Assembly (NCBI RefSeq): GCF_040545335.1
Contig: NZ_JBEPLU010000001.1
Span: 992,001-1,056,000 of the forward strand
Reading direction: 5' to 3'
Origin: Phenylobacterium koreense
Lineage (GTDB): Bacteria > Pseudomonadota > Alphaproteobacteria > Caulobacterales > Caulobacteraceae
DNA: 64,000 nt
In this document: positions 8,558 through 16,622 of the stretch, piece by piece
Layout of the letters: each line of letters begins with the position of its first letter
Numbering within the stretch: position 1 is the first letter of the stretch
The notes under the pieces: generated by a model
Database searches by the model: none
The model's input: the letters and a program-made list of their open reading frames with translations, nothing else
What the model was told of the DNA's origin: nothing
Program-made: the position numbers and the translations under genes

Positions 8558-9310
8558 TCAGGCCGCTATGGCGAAGGTCTGACGTCCGTAGATGCGATCG
8601 AGCACTTCGTCGGTGAGCTCGGACGGGGCGCCGTCGAACACCATCGAGCCGGCGGCCATGGCCACGACGCGGGTGCAGTAGCGGCGGGCGACCTCGATGC
8701 TGTGCAGGTTGACGATCACCGGCACGCCCCGCTCGCGGCAGATGCGCTGCAAGGCGCCCATGACCGCGTCGGCATTGACCGGATCGAGCGAGGCGATCGG
8801 CTCGTCGGCCAGCAGAAGCTCGGGATCCTGCAGCATGGCCCGCGCGATCGCGACCCGCTGTTGCTGACCGCCCGACAGGGTGCTGGCGCGCTGCAGGGCC
8901 GAGTGCGCCATGTCGAGGGTGTCGAGCTCCATGATGGCGCGGGCGCGATCCTCGCGCGGGAAGAACTTGACGAGTGACGGCGCCAACGGCCGCTCGGCGA
9001 CCACGCCCACCAGGACGTTGGTGATCACGTCGAGCCGCGGGCAGAGGTTGAACTGCTGGAAGATCATCGCGCAACGCCGGCGCCACTGGCGCAGGGCCTT
9101 GCCCTTCAGGGCGGTGACCGGGACGCCGTCCCAGGTGATCGTCCCGGTGGTCGGATCGCCCAGCCGGTTGATCATCCGCAACAGGGTCGACTTGCCGGCG
9201 CCGGAGCGTCCGATGATCCCGACCAATTCGCCGCGCCCGCAGGCGAACGAGACGTTGTCGACGGCGACCTTGTCGCCAAAGCGCTTGGTCACGCCATGCA
9301 GTTCAAGCAT
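8558..9310 (-). CDS. phnC: Phosphonate ABC transporter ATP-binding protein PhnC, without partners
   Basis: A 250-residue ABC ATPase with Walker [10 protein letters not shown] (residues 34-42), the [20 protein letters not shown]-loop region, signature LSGGQQQR and Walker [20 protein letters not shown] followed by NVLVG, and DEPIASLDP, are characteristic of PhnC. A Shine-Dalgarno GGAGG lies four bases before the ATG. The usual partners, the periplasmic PhnD and permease PhnE, are not in the window. PhnC must either use a permease encoded elsewhere or be a remnant of a reduced operon. It heads the leftward phnC-phnN unit and is divergent from phnF. Confidence 0.87.
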   Translation of the reverse strand: MLELHGVTKRFGDKVAVDNVSFACGRGELVGIIGRSGAGKSTLLRMINRLGDPTTGTITWDGVPVTALKGKALRQWRRRCAMIFQQFNLCPRLDVITNVLVGVVAERPLAPSLVKFFPREDRARAIMELDTLDMAHSALQRASTLSGGQQQRVAIARAMLQDPELLLADEPIASLDPVNADAVMGALQRICRERGVPVIVNLHSIEVARRYCTRVVAMAAGSMVFDGAPSELTDEVLDRIYGRQTFAIAA

Positions 9311-9722
9311 CGGACCTCCATTTGCTGTCGGAAGAAGGCTAGGCCCGGGGAGTGACCCGTTGATGACGGGCGCTCCCGGCCAAAAACCGACGAGCGGTCG
9401 ATTTGTCGGCCTGATCGTGAGGTTTCTGGGCGGATTGGCAGGAAACCTGCCGATCGGCGTCTCCGTGCCGCTCGCCGATCGTCCGACAAATTGCGCCTCT
9501 GTCGGCCAGGCCTCGGCGGGGGTGTCACACCCACGACACTCCCTGATGGCATGTCGGGGGATCAGTGGACCGGCGCGAGACCCATGAAGTTATTGCCGTT
9601 TTCGCCACTCGCACGTGTCGGCGCGCGCGTCATGTCGCCCGGCCAAGCCTCGTGCGCCATGACGTCGCCCCCCGTCATGGCCAGGTTGGCGCCCCGCCGA
9701 TCGCCCGTCCCGCGCGAGGGCG

Positions 9723-9742
9723 GCTATCGGCATGCCGATAGC
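9723..9742. repeat. Perfect 20-bp palindrome upstream of phnF
   Basis: The sequence reads GCTATCGGCA and then its exact reverse complement TGCCGATAGC with no spacer. A perfect 20-base palindrome is very unlikely by chance and suggests a dimeric regulator site or a cruciform. It is about 157 bases before the phnF start. Confidence 0.6.
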
Positions 9743-9835
9743 TTGCGGACGCGCCCGAGCCACCCCTGTCGAATATTGACTTTCGAAAGCATCTCGCTAG
9801 TAGCATTTAATCTAGGAGATCGAAATGAAACATGA

Positions 9836-9855
9836 CGACTTAATGAAATAAGTCG
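9836..9855. promoter_or_regulatory. Candidate operator, 7-6-7 inverted repeat
   Basis: Perfect arms CGACTTA and TAAGTCG are separated by six bases (ATGAAA). The site ends four bases before the TTGTCTACACAA site and about 44 bases before the phnF start, which suits an autoregulatory operator. Confidence 0.5.
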
Positions 9856-9858
9856 AAC

Positions 9859-9870
9859 TTGTCTACACAA
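9859..9870. promoter_or_regulatory. Candidate PhnF (GntR/HutC) operator
   Basis: TTGTCTACACAA is nearly palindromic (its reverse complement is TTGTGTAGACAA). It resembles TGTnTAGACA-type sites recognised by HutC-subfamily GntR regulators, including PhnF. It is 28 bases upstream of the phnF ATG, so autorepression is likely. Confidence 0.5.
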
Positions 9871-9898
9871 CCAGTACAATTGACATGGTGACTTGATC

Positions 9899-10639
9899 AT
9901 GCCCGGTGGAACGCCGCTCTGGCGCGAGATATCCCGTTCAATCGAACGCCGCATCGGCGCCGGCGAGCTTGTTCCCGGCGACAAGCTCCCCACGGAACAG
10001 GATCTGTCCCGCCAGTTCATGGTGAACCGGCACACCGTCCGCCGGGCCTTGGCCGACCTGCAGGACAAGGGCGTGGTCGAATCCAGCCAGGGGCGCGGCA
10101 GCTATGTGCGTCTCCCGGCCAAGCCCGCGCGGCTCAGCCGCCGCCCCCGCTTCACCGAGGCCGTGAAGCGCTCCGGCAGCCGGCCCGGCCTGAAGATACT
10201 GAAGCTGGAGACCCGGGCCTCGGACACCAAGACCGCACGGGCCCTCGACCTGCGCCCCGGCGAACCGATCATCTTCCTCGAGCGACTGCGCTTCGTGAAC
10301 GACCGTCCGCGCGCGCTCAGCCAGCACGCCTTCAGCCTCGACCGCTTCCCGACCTTCATCCAGATGTACAAGGAACGGGGAACCATCACCCAGACCCTGA
10401 CCGACAGCGGCGTTCCCGACTACACCCGCAAGCGCACGGCGATCTCCGCGCGGTTGCCGACCCCGCAGGAAGCCGACCTGCTGCACCTGCCGCGGCACGT
10501 GCCTTTGCTGCTTCAGCGCTACCTCAACGTGGACGGCCTGGGCCGGCCGCTCGAATACGGGGAATCGCGGGCCAACACCTCGGTCGAGATCGAATTCGAA
10601 GACATCGCCCTGGGCGATCTGTCGACCGTCAATCGCTAG
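9899..10639 (+). CDS. phnF: PhnF-type GntR/HutC transcriptional regulator
   Basis: A protein of about 246 residues. An N-terminal winged helix-turn-helix (about residues 5-70, LPTEQDLSRQFMVNRHTVRR) precedes a UTRA ligand-binding domain (about 95-240), the architecture of HutC-subfamily GntR regulators. It lies directly before phnM copy 2, which is why PhnF is the best name. ATG at 9899 is preceded by GGTGA seven bases upstream and is preferred to the TTG at 9893. The stop codon overlaps the Shine-Dalgarno sequence of phnM copy 2. Inverted repeats just upstream suggest autoregulation and control of the divergent phnC-phnN unit. Confidence 0.88.
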   Translation: MPGGTPLWREISRSIERRIGAGELVPGDKLPTEQDLSRQFMVNRHTVRRALADLQDKGVVESSQGRGSYVRLPAKPARLSRRPRFTEAVKRSGSRPGLKILKLETRASDTKTARALDLRPGEPIIFLERLRFVNDRPRALSQHAFSLDRFPTFIQMYKERGTITQTLTDSGVPDYTRKRTAISARLPTPQEADLLHLPRHVPLLLQRYLNVDGLGRPLEYGESRANTSVEIEFEDIALGDLSTVNR

Positions 10640-10648
10640 GAGATTTCA

Positions 10649-11782
10649 GTGGAACTCGCGTTCAGAAACGCCCGCATCGTCACCCCCGAAGACGCCTTCA
10701 TCGGCTCCCTCCTGGTGCGCGACGGGAAGATCACCGCCATCGATCGCGGCGTCAGCGAAGTCGGCGAAGACCTTGAGGGCGACATCCTCATGCCGGGGGT
10801 CATCGACCTCCACACCGATAGCCTGGAGAAGCATTACTTTCCGCGCGCCAATATCGACTGGTCGCCGACCTCGGCCGCCGTCACCCACGACGGCTGCGGC
10901 CTCTCGGTGGGGGTCACGACCGTCTTCAACTCCCTGAGCGTCGGTTCCTTCAACGCCGCGCCGTCGCGCAAGCAGGACCGCCTGCAGAAACTGATCGACG
11001 GCATCATGGAAGCGCGCGAGAACGGCATGCTGAAGGCCGACCACCGCATCCACTGGCGCTGTGAGACGACCTCGGACCTGCTGCCGGAATTGCTGCAGGA
11101 CCTCCACGGCCACCCGCTCACCTCGATGTTCTCGATGATGGACCATACGCCGGGTCAACGGCAGTACCGGAACGTCGAGCGCCACATGGAAAACTGGCGC
11201 GCCAACGGCATGAGCCAGGAAGACTGCGACGCCCGCCTCGCCAACCATCGCGAGCGTCAGGCGCGCAACGCCGACCGCAACCGCAAATACGTCGCCGAAC
11301 TCGCCACCTCCCTCGGCCAGCCGCTCGCCAGCCATGACGATGAAGATGTCGAGCACATCGACGTGGCGGCCGACCTGGGCGCCACCGTCGCCGAGTTCCC
11401 GGTCACCCTGGAAGCGGCCGAGCGGGCGCGCGAACGCGGCATGATCGTAGTCATGGGCGGGCCGAACCTGATCCGCGGCGGCTCCTATTCGGGAAATGTC
11501 CGGGCCGCCGATCTCGCGGAGGCCGGACTGCTCGACGCCTTCGCCTCCGATTACGTGCCGCGCAGCCTGATCGAATGCGCGTTCGCCCTTACCGACGATC
11601 CCTTTGCGTGGCCGCTGCACAAGGCTGTCGCGGTCGTCACCTCGGCCCCTGCCCGCGCAGCAGCCCTCGACGATCGCGGCGAGATCGCCCTCGACAAGCG
11701 GGCCGACCTGATCCGCGTCCGCCAAAAGGGCGGCCTGCCGATCCTGCAGGGCGCCTGGGTGGAAGGCCGTCGCAGCGCTTAG
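10649..11782 (+). CDS. phnM: Ribose 1-methylphosphonate 5-triphosphate diphosphatase PhnM, copy 2
   Basis: A 377-residue amidohydrolase, the same length as copy 1 and similar throughout: DILMPGVIDLHTDSLE, MDHTPGQRQ, SHDDED, GGPNLIRGGSYSGN and ASDYVPRSLIE are shared. It starts with GTG at 10649, preceded by AGGAG six bases upstream, and is in an operon with phnF. Two full-length PhnM copies in one 6-kb island suggest different substrates or different regulation. The reaction is the family reaction described for copy 1; which copy serves C-P lyase cannot be decided from sequence. Confidence 0.9.
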   Translation: MELAFRNARIVTPEDAFIGSLLVRDGKITAIDRGVSEVGEDLEGDILMPGVIDLHTDSLEKHYFPRANIDWSPTSAAVTHDGCGLSVGVTTVFNSLSVGSFNAAPSRKQDRLQKLIDGIMEARENGMLKADHRIHWRCETTSDLLPELLQDLHGHPLTSMFSMMDHTPGQRQYRNVERHMENWRANGMSQEDCDARLANHRERQARNADRNRKYVAELATSLGQPLASHDDEDVEHIDVAADLGATVAEFPVTLEAAERARERGMIVVMGGPNLIRGGSYSGNVRAADLAEAGLLDAFASDYVPRSLIECAFALTDDPFAWPLHKAVAVVTSAPARAAALDDRGEIALDKRADLIRVRQKGGLPILQGAWVEGRRSA

Positions 11783-11788
11783 GATCGA

Positions 11789-11822
11789 CCCGCCCGACCT
11801 CGGTCTTGAGAGGTCGGGCGGG
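11789..11822. terminator. Strong hairpin between convergent phnM and protease genes
   Basis: A perfect 13-bp stem (11789-11801 and 11810-11822, arms ending GACCTC/GAGGTC) has an 8-base loop. It lies between the phnM stop and the stop of the convergent metalloprotease gene. There is no T tract on either side, but its position suits a bidirectional transcription barrier. Confidence 0.65.
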
Positions 11823-11825
11823 CCA

Positions 11826-14351
11826 TCATTGCGTGGGCGGCGAACCGGCGTCGGTCAGGGCTGTCAACGCCTCGCCGGGCGCGCAGAACCAGCAATCCTC
11901 GCCGATCGGGCTTCCAGGCGGCGTCTTGGGCGCCGGCGCGTGCTCGGCGGCGAACCGGCTCAGGCTCGCACGGTCGCCACGGGCCAGCAGCCGGGCGAGG
12001 TAGCGGTCATAGGCGCCCGCATCGCCCGCGGCGGCTTTCGCCTCGAGAGTCTTGCCGGCGTCGACCAGCACCGCCTCGATATTGGCCGCGATGGTGGGCG
12101 ACAGGGTCTTGTCGCCAAGCGTCTCGGCTAGGTCGCCGATCAGGCGCGCCTGCTGCCGCCGGCGGATTTCGGCCAGGCGCGCCGGCTCGCCGGGACGGGC
12201 CTGCACCTGGGCGAACACGGCCCGCAGAACTTCGTCGACCCCAAGCTGACCCGGGTCGCGCCTCGCCTGCTCCTGCACCCGGTTGAGCCGCGCAGGCTCG
12301 ACAAGCTGCCCCAGCGCCATCTCGGAGGCGACCATGGCCGCCCCGACGGGGTCGAAAACCGGCCCGCCGAGGGTCTGGAAGACCTCGATGTCGAACTGCC
12401 GGTCGGCCATGGCCCCCTGGCCCTGGGAGAGCAGGCCCACAAGCTTGTCACTGGTGTCGAGCATCTCCGGGTCGAGAGTCTGCATCAGCGCCTTGAGCGC
12501 GCGGCGCTGTTCGCTCGCCGCGATCACCGACGCCGCCTCGCGCCCCTCGCCGTTGACCGCGTAGGCGTAGTCCACGCCGCCGATCTGCTTCACCACCGCG
12601 TCGATCTGGTAGCGATGGAAGAGATAGATCGGCACGAAGACCCGGCGCAGGTCGGACACCGGAGCGCCGGGCGCGATATTGCGCAGCCCGAAGTTCGACA
12701 GGGCCAGCCTCCGAATCGCCAGCACGTTGTCCAGTTCGGCTACCGGGTCGGCCCCGTTGTCCCACTGGGTGCTGGCCGGATGCTCGGCATCGGCGATGAA
12801 GCGCATGCCCTGGGCGCCGGCCTCACGGGCGATGGCGTCGAGGGCGGCGGGCTCGTCGACGCCCTTGGGGAACTGGCTGTAGAGCCACCGCACCGAGAGC
12901 TTGTCCCAGGCGCCCGCGCCCACGACATAGGCGTCGCTGAAGTCGAGCCTGCCGTTCTTCACGTGGATGAGCGGGGCAGGATAGTCCATGGCCGAGGCTC
13001 GGCCGGCGAAGGTGGACCCGGTGAAGTTGTGCGAGAAGCCGAGCGCGTGGCCGGTCTCGTGCATCCCCAATTGTCGGATGCGCTGCAGGGCGATCTGGAC
13101 CGGGTCGTCGGGACCGCCCTTGCCGGTCCCCTCGGCGCCGAGCAGCCCCTCGAAGATGATCCTGTCCTGGCGAATACGCAGCGAGCCCAGTTGCACGACC
13201 CCGCGCACGATCTCGCCGGTGCGCGGATCGACGATAGTCTGGCCGGTGGACCAGCCGCGCGTCTGGCGATGGATCCAGTTTATGACGTTGTAGCGGGCGT
13301 CCATCGGATCGACGCCCTCGGGCAGGACCTCCACCCTGAACGCGTCGATGAAGCCGGCCGCATCGAAAGCCTGCGCCCACCAGTTGGCCCCTTCGACCAG
13401 GGCGCTGCGGATCGGCTCGGGCGCGGCCCGGTCGACATAGAAGACGATGGGCTTCTTCACCCGCGAACGGGCGGCCGCGGGATCGACCTTCTCCAGGCGG
13501 AACCGCCGCGCGAGCCGGTAGACGACCGGAGCGTCGAGCGGGGCGGCGTAGTCGTTGAACACCACCTGCACCGACGTTCCCGTGCGCGGGTCATAGGGCC
13601 GCGGTTCGAATCCGGCCTCCGGCAGCTTCAGGAGGGAATGATGCACCGTAAGGGTCAGCGACCTCGGATCGGGCGCAATCGCCTTCACCTCGGCGCCGGG
13701 GTCGTCGGCGGTGTAGGTCTGGACGGCCTCGAACTCCAGGTTCTCGGGGAAGACGCCCACATGGCTGGCGTCGGCGTAGCTCAGGGCCGGCGCGGCCCGA
13801 TAGCTCCCTTGACGGCGCGCCTTGATGCGGGCCGCAACGTCGAGGACGTCCTGGGTCAGGAAGCTGGTGAAGTCGACGATCACCCCGCCATCCGCAGCTT
13901 CGGCGACCACGTCGCCGCTCCAGAGGTTGGAGACCGCGAAGGAGTCCCGCACCGACTCGACCTCGTCGGCCGACCCGCCAGCGGCGCGGAAGCCATAGTT
14001 CTCGGCCTGGACGATCACCTTCTTGCCAGCGCGACGGAAGGCCAGCACCTGGGTCTTACCGGTCTCGGCCCGGTCAAGGCCGAGCGGCGTGGAGCCAAGA
14101 CCGGTCGCGAGACTGGCCTGATAGAGGAAGCGCGCCGAAACGCCGTCGCTACCGGCAGCCGGTATGCGCAGCAGAATGCGGTTGGCCCTGCGATCCACGA
14201 AAGTGCGCAGCAGGCCATCCTTGGCCTCGGCGCCGCCAACCGCGGGCTTGACCCAGTCTTCCGCCGGCGCGGCGAGCGCCACCGGAGAGAGTGCGGTCGC
14301 CGCCAGAACAGCGCCCAACAACGCCGCTCGCCCAATCCCCAAACGTTTCAT
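11826..14351 (-). CDS. Secreted zinc-dependent metalloprotease (DUF5117/DUF4953 type)
   Basis: An 841-residue protein from ATG at 14351, which has GGGGGCGG immediately upstream. An upstream in-frame extension lacks signal-peptide character and was rejected. The signal peptide is at residues 1-25 (LLGAVLAATALSPVALAAP). Around residue 430 is the zinc motif HETGHALGFSHNF, with a downstream Met-turn region AMDY. The domain order (N-terminal DUF5117-like, then the zincin-like DUF4953 domain) matches large exported metallopeptidases of Proteobacteria and Bacteroidetes. The N-terminal Ala-rich leader shows no lipobox Cys, so it is probably periplasmic or secreted. Peptide substrates would fit the amino acid scavenging genes that follow. 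Confidence 0.85.
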   Translation of the reverse strand: MKRLGIGRAALLGAVLAATALSPVALAAPAEDWVKPAVGGAEAKDGLLRTFVDRRANRILLRIPAAGSDGVSARFLYQASLATGLGSTPLGLDRAETGKTQVLAFRRAGKKVIVQAENYGFRAAGGSADEVESVRDSFAVSNLWSGDVVAEAADGGVIVDFTSFLTQDVLDVAARIKARRQGSYRAAPALSYADASHVGVFPENLEFEAVQTYTADDPGAEVKAIAPDPRSLTLTVHHSLLKLPEAGFEPRPYDPRTGTSVQVVFNDYAAPLDAPVVYRLARRFRLEKVDPAAARSRVKKPIVFYVDRAAPEPIRSALVEGANWWAQAFDAAGFIDAFRVEVLPEGVDPMDARYNVINWIHRQTRGWSTGQTIVDPRTGEIVRGVVQLGSLRIRQDRIIFEGLLGAEGTGKGGPDDPVQIALQRIRQLGMHETGHALGFSHNFTGSTFAGRASAMDYPAPLIHVKNGRLDFSDAYVVGAGAWDKLSVRWLYSQFPKGVDEPAALDAIAREAGAQGMRFIADAEHPASTQWDNGADPVAELDNVLAIRRLALSNFGLRNIAPGAPVSDLRRVFVPIYLFHRYQIDAVVKQIGGVDYAYAVNGEGREAASVIAASEQRRALKALMQTLDPEMLDTSDKLVGLLSQGQGAMADRQFDIEVFQTLGGPVFDPVGAAMVASEMALGQLVEPARLNRVQEQARRDPGQLGVDEVLRAVFAQVQARPGEPARLAEIRRRQQARLIGDLAETLGDKTLSPTIAANIEAVLVDAGKTLEAKAAAGDAGAYDRYLARLLARGDRASLSRFAAEHAPAPKTPPGSPIGEDCWFCAPGEALTALTDAGSPPTQ

Positions 14352-14584
14352 CCGCCCCCACTTGACGCTCGACCAACACGCCCGCGCCCGCCCGCCCCAG
14401 AACACAAGCCCAATACAGAAATATTGTTCTATTTCTACTGCATTCGCAACTATATACTGAACTCTACTTCTTTGATTAGCTGGCGTTTTATTTTTCACAA
14501 GTTGCGCTGATGGTTGTTGACATGAGCCGTGCGGGGAATAGGTCGGGGCCTCGGCCCAGACCCCGCCAACCAAGGAGCTCCCCC
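14352..14584. promoter_or_regulatory. Promoter region between the protease and the PLP desulfhydrase-like gene
   Basis: An AT-rich interval, lowest in GC at 14405-14515, separates the divergent genes and must carry both promoters. The segment TACTGCATTCGCAAC near 14447 resembles TTACTGCCGCAACAT near 6984 upstream of phnM copy 1. This may be chance. No defined operator is assigned. Confidence 0.4.
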
Positions 14585-15577
14585 ATGAACCTCGCCAAGT
14601 TCGACCGCCGGCGCTATACGCCCGGCCCGACGCCGCTTGAAGCCCTGCCGCGTCTGTCGGCGGCGCTGGGCGGGCCGAACATCTTCATCAAGCGCGACGA
14701 CCTGACGGGGCTGACCTCGGGCGGCAACAAGACCCGCAAGCTGGAATTCCTCGTCGCCGATGCGATCGCCCAAGGCTGCGACACCCTGATCACCGTCGGC
14801 GCGGTCCAGTCGAACCACTGCCGCCTGACGCTGGCGGCGGCGGCGAAGGAAGGCCTGAAGTGCCGGCTGGTGCTCGAGCAACGGGTGCCGGGCAGCTACG
14901 ATCCCGCCGCCAGCGGCAACAACTTCCTCTTCCACCTGGTCGGCGCCGAAACCATCACCGTCATCAACGCCGGGACGGACCTGAACGCGGCGATGACCGC
15001 CGTGGCCGACGAAGTGGCCGCCCTGGGCCGCAAGGCCTACATCATTCCCGGCGGCGGCTCCAATCCGTTGGGCTCCCTGGGCTACGTCTCCTGCTTCGAA
15101 GAGATCATGGCCCAGACCTTCGACATGGGCCTAAAGCTGGATCACGTGGTCTGCGCCAGCGGCAGCGCCGGCACCCACGCCGGCCTGCTGACCGGCGCCT
15201 TCGGCACCAATTCCGGGATTCCGATCACCGGCATCAACGTGCGCCGTCCGAAGGCCGAGCAGGAAGGCAACGTCTTCGACCTGGCGCAACGGACCGCTGC
15301 GTTTGCGGGCGTCGCGACGTCGCTGCCGCGCGAGAGCGTCGTGTGCTTCGACGAGTGGGTCGGCCCCGGCTACTCGCTGCCCACCGACGAGATGATCGAG
15401 GCCGTGAAGATGCTGGCGACGCTGGAAGGCGTGCTGCTGGACCCGGTCTATACAGGCAAGGCGATGGCCGGCCTGATCGGCCTGGTTCGCCGCGGCCACT
15501 TCCGCAAGGACGAGAACGTGCTGTTCGTCCACACGGGCGGCTCGCCGGCGCTCTACGCCTACCAGTCGATCTTCTAG
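14585..15577 (+). CDS. D-cysteine desulfhydrase family PLP enzyme (possibly L-cysteate sulfo-lyase)
   Basis: A 330-residue fold-type II PLP enzyme of the ACC deaminase/D-cysteine desulfhydrase family. The Schiff-base lysine is K49 in SGGNKTRKLEFL. QSNH (about residue 77) and the phosphate-binding GSAGTHAG loop (about 195) are visible. ATG at 14585 follows AAGGAG by eight bases; the longer ORF start is rejected. D-cysteine desulfhydrase releases sulfide, pyruvate and ammonia. The homologous cysteate lyase CuyA releases sulfite and is often found near a sulfite exporter and a regulator. A YeiH-type exporter lies 7 kb away, so both activities are open. It is followed by a racemase gene after two bases, as an operon. 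Confidence 0.82.
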   Translation: MNLAKFDRRRYTPGPTPLEALPRLSAALGGPNIFIKRDDLTGLTSGGNKTRKLEFLVADAIAQGCDTLITVGAVQSNHCRLTLAAAAKEGLKCRLVLEQRVPGSYDPAASGNNFLFHLVGAETITVINAGTDLNAAMTAVADEVAALGRKAYIIPGGGSNPLGSLGYVSCFEEIMAQTFDMGLKLDHVVCASGSAGTHAGLLTGAFGTNSGIPITGINVRRPKAEQEGNVFDLAQRTAAFAGVATSLPRESVVCFDEWVGPGYSLPTDEMIEAVKMLATLEGVLLDPVYTGKAMAGLIGLVRRGHFRKDENVLFVHTGGSPALYAYQSIF

Positions 15578-15579
15578 GC

Positions 15580-16326
15580 ATGGTCGCCCCCCTCAATGTC
15601 GGCGTTCTCGGCGGCATGGGTCCCGCCGCCACGATCGACCTGATGACCCAGGTCCTGCGGCTGACGCCGAAGGGGCGCGAACAGGATGGCGTTCGCCTGA
15701 TCGTCGATAGCAATCCGGGGATCCCGGACCGCAACGACGCGATCCTCCGGAGCGGGCCCTCCCCCGCTCCGGTCCTGGCGGCCATGGCCCAGGGGCTGGA
15801 AGCGGCCGGGGCGAACTTCGTCGTCATGGCCTGCAACACCGCCCACGCCTTCCAGTTCGACATCGAGCGAGCGCTGGGCGTGCCGTTCGTAAGCATGATC
15901 GAGGAGGCGGGCTCGGCCGTTCAGGCCATCGCTCCACCGGGCGCTGCGGTCGGGCTGCTGGCCGGCGAGGGCTGCCTGGAAGCGGGGCTCTACCAGGCCG
16001 AACTGGGCCGCCGGGGCCTCACCTGCGTCACGCCCGAGGGAAAGGCGCGGACCAAGTTCATGGCCCTGCTCTATGACATCAAGGCGGGCGATGTCGGAGC
16101 CTCCAGCGCCCAGCGCATGGCCGCCCTCGCGGCCGAACTCGAAGCTCAAGGCGCCGAGGCCCTGATCGCAGCCTGTACCGAAGTCCCGCTGGTGCTCCGC
16201 CCAGGAACGACCAAGGCGCCGCTGATCGACGCCACCGAGGCGCTCGCCACGGCGATCGTCGACTACGCCCTGAGACGACGGCCCCTGCCGCCGCCGTTCT
16301 CATGGACCAGCGTGGGCGACGCCTGA
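15580..16326 (+). CDS. Aspartate/glutamate racemase family protein
   Basis: A 248-residue cofactor-independent racemase. The first catalytic cysteine is in VVMACNTAH (about residue 86) and the second in IAACTEVPL (about 197), the two-cysteine arrangement of Asp/Glu/hydantoin racemases. It begins VGVLGGMGPAATIDL as aspartate racemases do. ATG at 15580 is two bases after the stop of the PLP enzyme, so the two are probably translationally linked. It may interconvert D- and L-amino acids for the enzyme upstream, or racemise D-aspartate or D-glutamate. A terminator-like hairpin follows. Confidence 0.85.
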   Translation: MVAPLNVGVLGGMGPAATIDLMTQVLRLTPKGREQDGVRLIVDSNPGIPDRNDAILRSGPSPAPVLAAMAQGLEAAGANFVVMACNTAHAFQFDIERALGVPFVSMIEEAGSAVQAIAPPGAAVGLLAGEGCLEAGLYQAELGRRGLTCVTPEGKARTKFMALLYDIKAGDVGASSAQRMAALAAELEAQGAEALIAACTEVPLVLRPGTTKAPLIDATEALATAIVDYALRRRPLPPPFSWTSVGDA

Positions 16327-16345
16327 CCTCTCGTGCGACAGCGTG

Positions 16346-16370
16346 TCGGCGCCCAAAACTTGGGCGCCGA
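16346..16370 (+). terminator. Hairpin after the racemase gene
   Basis: Perfect 11-bp arms TCGGCGCCCAA and TTGGGCGCCGA have a 3-base loop and lie 20 bases after the racemase stop. There is no T tract, so it may be a Rho-independent-like barrier or a 3' stabiliser. Confidence 0.6.
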
Positions 16371-16622
16371 TGCCGCACTGCTCAAAGATCAAACACTCGG
16401 AACTCAGCTCCGGCGCACCGACGCCGACGCGGCTGAATCGCAATTTCTTCAAATAATTCAACACCGATAAACCGCCTTAGGTTGCGCGTGCAAACGATGT
16501 CCGCAGGGGGCGATTATTGTCATAAAAACACAGTGATCCACGTTCTATAGGCTGAACGATATTCCCTTTGATGAACACCCAAGCTTGTGCGCTGCTGTGT
16601 GCGGAAGAAGTTGGGGTGCTCC

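Larger units (their letters stand above)
9311..9898. promoter_or_regulatory. Long structured intergenic region between phnC and phnF
   Basis: Almost 590 bases lack a credible gene. The GC-rich part (9360-9700) holds several inverted repeats: AGGTTTC/GAAACCT at 9420-9448, a GGGGTGTC/GACACTCC hairpin near 9520-9545 (one G-T pair), ATTTGTCGG near 9400 against CCGACAAAT near 9486, and CGTCATG/CATGACG near 9628-9663. The last 120 bases before phnF are AT-rich and carry the palindromes listed separately. It must contain two divergent promoters. The density of hairpins also leaves room for a leader RNA of phnC or a small RNA. Confidence 0.45.

Noticed and set aside
9289..9552. Minus-strand 87-codon ORF upstream of phnC
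   Set aside because: Arg/Ser-rich, no ribosome site at its start, and it overlaps the hairpin-rich leader; more likely non-coding.
12615..14510. Plus-strand ORF of 631 codons over the metalloprotease
   Set aside because: It is antisense to the HExxH protease with signal peptide and Shine-Dalgarno sequence; no domain or codon support.
16515..16537. Possible Pho box TTGTCATAAAAAC upstream of the LysR gene
   Set aside because: The first heptamer matches but the second does not, so it is better explained as an AT-rich LysR promoter.
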